This document shows, piece after piece, positions 7,513-12,956 of a stretch of 13,197 bases of DNA; position 1 is the first letter of the stretch; the number at the start of each line of letters is the position of its first letter. Both the position numbers and the translations under genes were made by a program. The DNA comes from Kerstersia sp052103615 (lineage in GTDB: Bacteria; Pseudomonadota; Gammaproteobacteria; Burkholderiales; Burkholderiaceae_B): assembly GCF_052103615.1 (NCBI RefSeq), contig NZ_JBQEKA010000086.1:1-13197 (forward strand), written 5' to 3'. The notes beneath the pieces were generated by a model. The model did not search any database. It saw only the letters and a program-made list of their open reading frames with translations, and was not told where the DNA came from.

Positions 7513-7522
7513 CCAGGGACAT

Positions 7523-7792
7523 TCAGTCCTGCGTGCCTGCCGCCGGCTGCTCCAAGGTGGCGATCCGGCTTTCCAGCGCTTCCAGGCGCGCTTCCAGTTC
7601 GCGCACCCGCGAACGCGTGGCGGCCAGCAAGTCTGCCTGAATATCGAACTCCTCGCGGGTGATCAGATCCACCCGGCTGAAGGCCTGGCTCAAAAAAGCC
7701 TTGGCATTGCGCTCGATATCGGCCGCCGGGGTCCGTGCCATCAGATCGGAGAATTTTTGCTGCAGGTCTGCAAGAAAATCAGTGCGGTTCAT
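7523..7792 (-). CDS. ubiK: Ubiquinone biosynthesis accessory factor UbiK (BMFP family)
   Basis: A small amphipathic coiled-coil protein of 89 residues (E. coli UbiK/YqiC is 96) that assists aerobic ubiquinone synthesis with UbiJ and was first described as a membrane-fusogenic protein. The N-terminal helix MNRTDFLADLQQKFSDLM and the segment RNAKAFLSQAFSRVDLITREEFDIQADLLAATR are family-typical. A heptad-rich C-terminal helix (VRELEARLEALESRIATLE, about 62-80) forms the coiled coil. The frame is open far upstream to 8071, but the ATG at 7792 starts the conserved part; the ribosome binding site (TGGAA) is weak. It is divergent from glnK across a 326-bp regulatory region. Confidence 0.92.
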   Translation of the reverse strand: MNRTDFLADLQQKFSDLMARTPAADIERNAKAFLSQAFSRVDLITREEFDIQADLLAATRSRVRELEARLEALESRIATLEQPAAGTQD

Positions 7793-7870
7793 GCTGGTTC
7801 CAGGAAAAAAATCCAATGCCGGAAGTGTAAGCCACTTGCCGGAATTGCACTGCGCTTCCTCGCCCCGGCC

Positions 7871-7887
7871 CGCACCATTCCGGTGCA
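7871..7887 (+). promoter_or_regulatory. Predicted NtrC binding site 1
   Basis: The palindrome cGCACC-ATTCC-GGTGCA matches the NtrC consensus TGCACC-N5-GGTGCA at 11 of 12 positions with exact spacing. Its centre (7879) is about 209 bp upstream of the predicted glnK start of transcription, a normal enhancer distance. It lies about 80 bp from the ubiK start, so it could also affect ubiK. Confidence 0.65.
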
Positions 7888-7911
7888 AACCGGCCGTCCT
7901 GCCCCGCCGCG

Positions 7912-7928
7912 CGCACTGCCTGCGTGCA
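7912..7928 (+). promoter_or_regulatory. Predicted NtrC binding site 2 (weaker)
   Basis: The sequence cGCACT-GCCTG-CGTGCA keeps the GCAC-N7-GTGCA core and agrees with the NtrC consensus at 9 of 12 positions. Its centre is 41 bp from site 1, close to four helical turns, so both would face the same side of the helix, as expected for cooperative NtrC binding. Confidence 0.4.
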
Positions 7929-8061
7929 GGGCTGCGCGTCCTTGCCCGGCGCAGCGCCCGCGCCATGCCCTCTGCCAGCCCGCTCTTTTCATCTTGGCAA
8001 AGCGTGCGCTCCCTCTGCACGCGCCCGCCCATCCCGCCATCCCGTCCGCCTTCTTGCCGCC

Positions 8062-8077
8062 TGGCACGCATCTTGCT
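8062..8077 (+). promoter_or_regulatory. Sigma-54 (RpoN) promoter of glnK-amtB
   Basis: TGGCACG-CATC-TTGCT matches the -24/-12 consensus TGGCACG-N4-TTGCW completely, with GG and GC separated by 10 bp. Transcription should start near 8088, about 31 nt before the glnK ATG. No competing TATAAT-type promoter was seen. The rest of the 326-bp ubiK-glnK region is C-rich and encodes nothing recognisable. Confidence 0.92.
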
Positions 8078-8118
8078 TTGGGTGATTCAGGACTGCCCCA
8101 ACCTCGCAAGGAGCCAAC

Positions 8119-8457
8119 ATGAAACTCATCATTGCCATCATCAAGCCATTCAAGCTGGACGAGGTGCGCATTGCCCTGTCCACCGCCGGCGTGCAAGGCA
8201 TGACCGTCAGCGAAGTCAATGGCTTCGGCCGCCAGAAAGGCCATACGGAGCTGTACCGGGGGGCCGAATACGCCGTGGACTTCCTGCCCAAGCTCCGCAT
8301 TGAGGCCGTCGTGCCCGATGCCTTGCTGGAGAGCACGCTGGAAGCCATTGAAGGCGCCGCCTATACCGGCAAGATCGGCGACGGCAAGCTGTTTGTCCTG
8401 CCCGTCGAACAAGCCATCCGCATCCGCACGGGCGAATCCGGCGAAGCCGCGCTCTGA
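8119..8457 (+). CDS. glnK: Nitrogen regulatory protein PII (GlnK type)
   Basis: Trimeric PII signal protein of 112 residues that binds ATP/ADP and 2-oxoglutarate and controls AmtB and, through other partners, nitrogen assimilation. The start MKLIIAIIKPFKLDEVR is canonical. The T loop carries FGRQKGHTELYRGAEY with the uridylylation residue Tyr51. The B loop TGKIGDGKLFVLPVE and the C-loop RTGE are intact, so nucleotide binding and GlnD modification are expected. AAGGAG lies 6 nt upstream of the ATG. It is 33 nt before amtB behind a sigma-54 promoter, which makes glnK the better name than glnB. Confidence 0.96.
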   Translation: MKLIIAIIKPFKLDEVRIALSTAGVQGMTVSEVNGFGRQKGHTELYRGAEYAVDFLPKLRIEAVVPDALLESTLEAIEGAAYTGKIGDGKLFVLPVEQAIRIRTGESGEAAL

Positions 8458-8490
8458 GCCCCCACCCCTCACGCATAAAGGAAACTGATC

Positions 8491-9723
8491 ATGGAAAACG
8501 CAGACATCGCCTGGTTGAGCGTCTCGACCCTGCTTGTGCTGATGATGGTGGTTCCCGGCCTGGCGCTGTTCTATGGCGGCATGGTGCGCGCCAAGAACGT
8601 GCTGTCCGTCCTGATGCAAACCACCTCGGTGTTTTGCCTCGCCGTCGTGCTCTGGTTTGTGTACGGCTACTCGCTGGCCTTCACTGATGGCAACGCCTTT
8701 TTCGGCGGTTTTTCGAAGCTGTTCCTCACTGGCCTGTTCAACGCCCCTGACAGCTTCGCGGAGTCAGGCAGCATCCCCGAACTGCTGTTCGCTGCCTTTC
8801 AGGCGACATTTGCCGGCATCACCTGCGCGCTGATCATCGGCGGTTTTGCCGAACGCGCCCGTTTCTCCGCCGTGCTGGTCTTTACCTTCGTCTGGTTCAC
8901 GCTGGCCTATGTACCGATTGCGCATATGGTCTGGTACGGCGGCGATGTTCCCGGGCTGCTGTTCGCCGCAGGCGCGCTGGATTTCGCCGGGGGCACCGTG
9001 GTGCACATCAATTCCGGCATCGCCGCGCTGACGGCTGCCGCCCTGGTGGGCAAGCGCCTGGGCTACGGCAAGGAAGCCCTGCAGCCGCATAACCTGCCCA
9101 TGACCTATATCGGCGCCGCCGTCTTGTGGGTGGGCTGGTTCGGTTTCAATGCCGGTTCCGCCCTGGCCGCCAATAACACTGCCGTGCTGGCCTTCATGAA
9201 CACCCTGATTGCCACCGCCATCGCGGTACTCGCCTGGTCGGTCATGGAGAAGCTGCTCAAGGGCCGTTCCTCATTGCTGGGGGCCGCGTCGGGCGCCATT
9301 GCCGGCCTGGTCGGCATCACGCCAGCAGCCGGCCTGGTCGGCCCGGTGGGCGCCCTGATCATCGGCCTCATCGCCGGGGTCGCCTGCGCCTGGTCGGTCA
9401 CCTATGTCAAGCATTGGCTGCGCATAGACGACGCCCTGGACGTGTTCTGCATTCACGGTATCGGCGGCATCATCGGCGCCATTCTGACCGGCATTTTCAA
9501 TGCGCAAGCCCTGGGCGGCCCCGGCATCACCAGCGCGGAAATCCCGGCGCAAATCTGGACCCAGGTGGAAGGCGTGCTGCTGACCATCGTCTGGTCCGGT
9601 ATCGCTGCCTTCATCGCCTACTATGCAGCCAAAACCTTGTGCGGCAGCTTCCGCGTCTCCGAGGAAGACGAGCGCGCCGGCCTGGATATCGCCACGCACG
9701 GCGAATCGGCCTACCGCAAGTAA
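8491..9723 (+). CDS. amtB: Ammonium transporter AmtB
   Basis: Inner-membrane ammonium channel (Amt/Mep/Rh family) of 410 residues, trimeric, with about 11 membrane helices. The signature LDFAGGTVVHINSG contains the conserved Asp164 and pore His172. The second pore histidine, His322, is in the FCIHGIGG motif. FYGGMVRAKNVLS in TM1, AAFQATFAGI with the vestibule phenylalanines, and WFGFNAGSA are all intact. There is no long cleavable signal peptide: TM1 begins at about residue 7. The cytoplasmic tail EEDERAGLDIATHGESAY is the GlnK-contacting type. AAAGGAAA lies upstream of the ATG. Co-transcription with glnK is expected. Confidence 0.97.
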   Translation: MENADIAWLSVSTLLVLMMVVPGLALFYGGMVRAKNVLSVLMQTTSVFCLAVVLWFVYGYSLAFTDGNAFFGGFSKLFLTGLFNAPDSFAESGSIPELLFAAFQATFAGITCALIIGGFAERARFSAVLVFTFVWFTLAYVPIAHMVWYGGDVPGLLFAAGALDFAGGTVVHINSGIAALTAAALVGKRLGYGKEALQPHNLPMTYIGAAVLWVGWFGFNAGSALAANNTAVLAFMNTLIATAIAVLAWSVMEKLLKGRSSLLGAASGAIAGLVGITPAAGLVGPVGALIIGLIAGVACAWSVTYVKHWLRIDDALDVFCIHGIGGIIGAILTGIFNAQALGGPGITSAEIPAQIWTQVEGVLLTIVWSGIAAFIAYYAAKTLCGSFRVSEEDERAGLDIATHGESAYRK

Positions 9724-9750
9724 GCCCCAGTAAGCCCAAAGTAAGCCCCC
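9721..9750 (+). repeat. Tandem TAAGCCC repeat on the amtB stop
   Basis: Three units, TAAGCCCCAG, TAAGCCCAAAG and TAAGCCCCC, run head to tail. The first TAA is the amtB stop. The second is in another frame (offset 10) and the third is again in the amtB frame (offset 21). Confidence 0.75.
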
Positions 9751-9768
9751 CGGCAGCTCCCGCTGCCG
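9751..9768 (+). terminator. Hairpin after amtB
   Basis: CGGCAGC, loop TCCC and GCTGCCG form a perfect 7-bp stem 28 nt past the amtB stop. No T tract follows, so it is a weak candidate terminator or 3' stabiliser. The remaining stretch up to the next gene (to 9944) is C-rich with short CCCTGC/CCCAGC-like repeats and holds no recognisable gene. Confidence 0.4.
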
Positions 9769-9944
9769 CGCCGCAGCAGGTCAGGTTTCCGGCCTGCCGC
9801 GGCGCGCCATACCTGCGGGCAGGATATCATCACGCATTTCCTTCCCGCAGAAGCCAGGGCGCCACCCGGCGGCTCACGCCGCAGCGCATGACGGCAGCCC
9901 TGCCTCCCTGCCCCTGCCCCAGCCCCAGCTCGCCAATGCTCCCG

Positions 9945-10952
9945 ATGACCCATTCCGCCACGACCTTCCCCATTCACCGCGTGTATTTCATCGGCCTGGG
10001 CGCCATCGGCCTGAAATATGCCGCACGCCTGCACGACCTTGATGCGGGCCTGGTCAAGGTCATTGCATCCGCCCGGCGCATGGCGGCCCTGCGTACCCAG
10101 CCCGCCACTGTGAACGGCAAACGCTACGATTTCAGTTTTCTGGAGCCCGGCCAGCCAGCCGCGCCTGCCGATCTGCTCTTCGTCGCCGTCAAAGCCGGCC
10201 AGTTGCCGCAAGCCATCGAAGACTTGCGCGGCTTTGTCGGCCCGAACACCTGTGTGGTCTCGCTCATGAATGGCATCAGCAGCGAAGAACAGATAGGCGC
10301 CGTCATCGGCGCGTCGCACATGCTGTACGCCAATGTCTATATGGACGCGGTGCGTGACGGCAATGCCGTGACCTACCATGACATCGGCCGCATCGTCTTC
10401 GGTGAGCAAGACAATACCTGCCGCTCCGCCCGGGTCGATGCCATCGCCGCGCTGTTTCAGCGCGCCGGCATCCCCTGTGTGGTGCCTGACAATATGATGC
10501 GCGCCCACTGGGCCAAATTCATGGTGAATGCCGGCATCAATCAGGCCTCGGCCGTGTTGCGCGCGCCCTATGGCACCTTCCAGGTCAATGCCCATGCCCG
10601 GGCGCTGATGATTGCGGCAGCCGAAGAAGTGGTCGCCTTATCGCGCTGCGCCGGCATCGGCCTGGGCCCTGAGGACATCCAGAACTTCCTGAACATCATG
10701 GACTCCCTGACCCCGACGGCCAAAACCTCCATGCTGCAGGATATCGAAGCCGGCCGCCCCACCGAAGTGGATCTTTTTGCCGGCACGATTATCGCGCTGG
10801 GGCAGCGCTATGGCGTGCCAACGCCAGTCAACGCAACGCTGTATCAAATCATCAAGGCCATGGAAACCGGCACGCCCCTATCAAACGGCTCCTCAAACGG
10901 CTCCTCAAGCACCCTTCAAAACGCCTCCCACAACGCCTCCCAAAACGGCTGA
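9945..10952 (+). CDS. 2-dehydropantoate 2-reductase (ApbA/PanE) family protein
   Basis: NADPH-dependent reductase of the ketopantoate reductase family (pantothenate pathway if it is true PanE), 335 residues. The N-terminal Rossmann domain has VYFIGLGAIG (about residues 12-21), the NADP loop, ADLLFVAVKAGQ and VVSLMNGISSEEQ. The C-terminal ApbA_C domain has RAHWAKFMVNAGINQASAV, with the catalytic-type Lys and the Asn residues, and GRPTEVDLFAGTI, with the substrate-binding Glu. Start choice is uncertain: in-frame ATGs at 9888, 9936 and 9945 all lack a good Shine-Dalgarno; 9945 keeps the usual short N-terminus. About 24 residues at the C-terminus are Ser/Asn/Gly-rich and repeat-derived. Paralogues are common, so the substrate is not certain. 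Its stop is 10 nt from the convergent permease stop. Confidence 0.88.
   Translation: MTHSATTFPIHRVYFIGLGAIGLKYAARLHDLDAGLVKVIASARRMAALRTQPATVNGKRYDFSFLEPGQPAAPADLLFVAVKAGQLPQAIEDLRGFVGPNTCVVSLMNGISSEEQIGAVIGASHMLYANVYMDAVRDGNAVTYHDIGRIVFGEQDNTCRSARVDAIAALFQRAGIPCVVPDNMMRAHWAKFMVNAGINQASAVLRAPYGTFQVNAHARALMIAAAEEVVALSRCAGIGLGPEDIQNFLNIMDSLTPTAKTSMLQDIEAGRPTEVDLFAGTIIALGQRYGVPTPVNATLYQIIKAMETGTPLSNGSSNGSSSTLQNASHNASQNG
10881..10952 (+). repeat. 12-bp tandem repeat forming the reductase C-terminus
   Basis: Six consecutive 12-nt units fill this stretch in frame: TCAAACGGCTCC twice (identical), TCAAGCACCCTT, CAAAACGCCTCC, CACAACGCCTCC and CAAAACGGCTGA. The last unit contains the stop codon. The encoded peptide is SNGS-SNGS-SSTL-QNAS-HNAS-QNG, not part of the conserved ApbA_C fold. 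Confidence 0.9.
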
Positions 10953-10962
10953 CGGCAGGCGT

Positions 10963-11829
10963 TCAGGAGAGCAGCATGACCCCCAGCACCAGGCATAGCA
11001 ATGCAATGAACGCATTCGCATGCGCCCGGTCAGAGATGCGGCCTATCCAGGGCGCAGCCAGACGAATGCCCGCCCAGGAGCCCAGCACCAAAGCGGCGCA
11101 GGCGCGCAAATCCACATAACCGGCATAGGCGCCGCCCAGGGCAGCGCCATCCTGCCAGGCCGCCAGGATATACATGGCGGTGCCCGCCACCGCCATCGGC
11201 AGTGACAAAGGGTTGGCCATGGCCGTTGCTGCCGTCATGCTCGCGCCGCGCCGGCGCATCAGCGGCACGGTCATCACGCTGCCGCCAACCCCGAGCAAAG
11301 CCGCCACCGCGCCTATCCCCAGCCCAGCACTGGCGGTTTGCAGGCCGCCCATCGGTCTCATGCCTGCCTTTCCTGCTGCTCCCGCCTCTGCCGCCTCTCC
11401 CGCCCCTGCCGCCGCACCTGCCACGTTTGTGTCCCGAAACCCGGCGCGCAGCAGACAATCAAGAATGGTCAGCCCCAGATACGCCACAAATGCCCAGCGC
11501 AGCCAGGCGCCTTCCAGACGGGTGGCAGCCACCGCGCCCAGGGCAGCCCCCGCCGCGATATAGCCCATCAAGGGCCGTACATGCGCCCATTGCAGGGTAC
11601 CCGCCCGGCGATGCCGCAATGTCGCCAGGGACGCGCCAAAAATCATGGCGCACGTCGATGTCGCCACGGCAATATGCATGGCTGACTGCCCAACCGGGCT
11701 GTCCGGCCCCGCAGCGGCCAGCAGCACCGAATACAGCACAGGCACGGCCACGAACCCGCCGCCAAATCCGAACAAGACAGTGGTGCAGCCTGCCAGCACA
11801 CCAAAAATCAATAGAATCAGGTAAATCAT
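10963..11829 (-). CDS. TauE/SafE-family (DUF81) membrane permease
   Basis: Inner-membrane protein of 288 residues in the sulfite exporter TauE/SafE family, whose members move sulfite, sulfoacetate or other small anions. Two homologous halves are visible, each with its Gly-rich motif: LFGFGGGFVAVPVL (about 19-32) and LLGVGGSVMTVPLM (about 178-191). Around eight hydrophobic helices are expected. Between the halves is an unusual Ala/Gly/Glu-rich linker (about 136-156), encoded by a 9-bp repeat. The ATG at 11829 starts directly with a membrane helix; CAGG lies about 9 nt upstream. The gene is divergent from the AraC-like regulator (112-bp gap), which may control it. The substrate cannot be deduced. 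Confidence 0.88.
   Translation of the reverse strand: MIYLILLIFGVLAGCTTVLFGFGGGFVAVPVLYSVLLAAAGPDSPVGQSAMHIAVATSTCAMIFGASLATLRHRRAGTLQWAHVRPLMGYIAAGAALGAVAATRLEGAWLRWAFVAYLGLTILDCLLRAGFRDTNVAGAAAGAGEAAEAGAAGKAGMRPMGGLQTASAGLGIGAVAALLGVGGSVMTVPLMRRRGASMTAATAMANPLSLPMAVAGTAMYILAAWQDGAALGGAYAGYVDLRACAALVLGSWAGIRLAAPWIGRISDRAHANAFIALLCLVLGVMLLS
11375..11419 (-). repeat. 9-bp degenerate tandem repeat inside the permease gene
   Basis: On the plus strand five consecutive 9-mers are related: GCTGCTCCC, GCCTCTGCC, GCCTCTCCC, GCCCCTGCC and GCCGCACCT. Because 9 is a multiple of three the permease frame is kept, and the repeat encodes the Ala/Gly/Glu-rich linker between the two membrane halves. Confidence 0.65.
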
Positions 11830-11880
11830 TGCGCAACCTGCCAAACAGCCTATGAAGAGCCCAGCATAGTCTCGCAAGAG

Positions 11881-11937
11881 TTGGCTGACATTCGATGTTC
11901 AGTCAATAATCCTTTTATTTCAGCCAAACTGAGATCT
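11881..11937 (+). promoter_or_regulatory. araC-like gene promoter with overlapping inverted repeat
   Basis: A candidate promoter has -35 TTGGCT (11881-11886) and -10 AATAAT (11905-11910) at 18 bp. The same bases form an imperfect inverted repeat, TTGGCTGACA, spacer TTCGA, TGTTCAGTCAA (11881-11906). A third half-site, CAGCCAA (11931-11937), repeats the right arm 31 bp downstream, about three helical turns. On the minus strand a weaker TATGCT -10 for the permease lies at about 11859-11864. The layout suggests an operator for the divergent regulator. Confidence 0.5.
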
Positions 11938-11941
11938 GCCC

Positions 11942-12778
11942 GTGCGCAATATTCCCTTGAACCATGTGGATGCCACGCCTCGCGCAGTCCTGGCCATCGG
12001 TACCGACTATCCGCCAGGCACTTTGCTGCGCACGCATGCGCACCGGCGCGCGCAATTGCTCTACGGCATGACGGGCCTGATGGAAGTGGAAACGGCAGAC
12101 GGCGCCTGGGTCATTCCGCCCTATAGCGGCGTCTGGATTCCAGCCGGTCAGCCGCACCAGGTGCGCATGCAAGGGGTCAGCACCCGCAGCCTGTATATTG
12201 CCCCCGACGCCGCGCCGCGCCATTCACCGCGCTGCGAAGTGCTGGTGGTAACGCCTCTGCTGCACCAATTGCTGCTTGCCTCCGCCGACCTGCCCGCCCT
12301 GTATGACGAAGCCGGCCGGGATGGCGCGCTGGTACAGCTGCTGCTGCATGAAGTCCGGCAAGCGGAAACCATGCCGCTGTTTGCCCCCATGCCCGCGGAT
12401 CCGGCGCTGGCGCAGCTCTGCAAAACCTTTCTGCGCCACCCCAGCCTGCGCAGCCTGCCCGAAGACTGGGCCGCGCATTTGCATAAAAGCCCGCGCTCTT
12501 TCACCCGCCACTTCCGGCAGCAAACTGGCATGTCCTTCGGACAATGGCGCCAGCAAGCCTGCCTGCTGGCCGCCCTCACCCGTCTTGCCCGCGCCGATGC
12601 CTCGGTCACAGCGATCGCCATGGACCTCGGGTATGACAGCCCCAGCGCGTTTTCAACCATGTTTCGCCGGCAGACGGGACAAGCGCCCTCGGCCTTCATG
12701 CAAACGCATGCGGCAGCAAGGGCCAGCAAGGGCCGGCAAGGGGCAGCAAGGGGCAACAAGGGCCATAAACAGCAATAA
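11942..12778 (+). CDS. AraC-family regulator with N-terminal cupin
   Basis: One-component transcription factor of 278 residues. The N-terminal cupin sensor (about 10-90) shows PPGTLLRTHAHRRAQLLYGMTGLMEVETADGAWVIPPYSGVWIPAGQPHQV, with several His residues on the barrel. The C-terminal AraC/XylS domain (about 165-255) has two helix-turn-helix units: LPEDWAAHLHKSPRSFTRHFRQQTG, then SVTAIAMDLGYDSPSAFSTMFRRQTGQAPSAF. The layout recalls E. coli NimR (YeaM), which controls a neighbouring efflux gene; that relationship is from memory. The last 25 or so residues are a basic Gly/Ala/Lys tail made by a DNA repeat. The start is GTG at 11942 with only a weak Shine-Dalgarno. It probably controls itself and the divergent permease. 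Confidence 0.88.
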   Translation: MRNIPLNHVDATPRAVLAIGTDYPPGTLLRTHAHRRAQLLYGMTGLMEVETADGAWVIPPYSGVWIPAGQPHQVRMQGVSTRSLYIAPDAAPRHSPRCEVLVVTPLLHQLLLASADLPALYDEAGRDGALVQLLLHEVRQAETMPLFAPMPADPALAQLCKTFLRHPSLRSLPEDWAAHLHKSPRSFTRHFRQQTGMSFGQWRQQACLLAALTRLARADASVTAIAMDLGYDSPSAFSTMFRRQTGQAPSAFMQTHAAARASKGRQGAARGNKGHKQQ

Positions 12779-12800
12779 GCCGCAATAAACCGCAATGAGT
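12711..12800 (+). repeat. 10-bp degenerate tandem repeat across the araC-like stop
   Basis: Nine consecutive 10-mers keep one register: CGGCAGCAAG, GGCCAGCAAG, GGCCGGCAAG, GGGCAGCAAG, GGGCAACAAG, GGCCATAAAC, AGCAATAAGC, CGCAATAAAC, CGCAATGAGT. The first six or so encode the basic C-terminal tail. The last three each carry a stop triplet (TAA 12776, TAA 12786, TGA 12796), one in each reading frame because the period is not a multiple of three. Confidence 0.85.
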
Positions 12801-12866
12801 GGGCCAGGCCAGGCCTATCAGGCCCTCAGGCCATCAGCGGATGAAATACGCGCAGGGAATCAACGC

Positions 12867-12931
12867 AATGATCCGCTGAATGCCAGGCCATAGCAGCAGA
12901 GCATTGCAGCAGAGCATTGCAGCGGATCATT
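12867..12931. repeat. 12-bp perfect inverted repeat between the araC-like gene and ptsI
   Basis: AATGATCCGCTG (12867-12878) and CAGCGGATCATT (12920-12931) are exact reverse complements separated by 41 nt that contain the 13-bp repeats. A third copy of the core, CAGCGGAT (12835-12842), lies upstream, so the ATCCGCTG arm could pair with either neighbour. No T tract follows on either strand, so it is not a standard terminator of the convergent genes. Confidence 0.8.
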
Positions 12932-12946
12932 TCAGCAGGCCATGGC
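12882..12946 (+). repeat. 13-bp tandem repeat, five units
   Basis: Five head-to-tail 13-mers occur: GCCAGGCCATAGC, AGCAGAGCATTGC, AGCAGAGCATTGC (the middle pair identical), AGCGGATCATTTC and AGCAGGCCATGGC. They fill most of the 178-bp noncoding gap between the araC-like stop and the ptsI stop. No spacers, so it is not CRISPR. Confidence 0.88.
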
Positions 12947-12956
12947 AGCCGCAGTT

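Noticed and set aside
7929..8061. IHF site between the NtrC sites and the sigma-54 promoter
   Set aside because: No stretch fits WATCAA-N4-TTR on either strand; the region is C-rich.
7793..8071. 93-codon N-terminal extension of ubiK
   Set aside because: It covers the C-rich glnK regulatory region, gives an Arg-rich nonconserved peptide, and family members start at MNRTDF-like residues.
12882..12946. CRISPR array
   Set aside because: The 13-mers are directly tandem without spacers and there are no cas genes.
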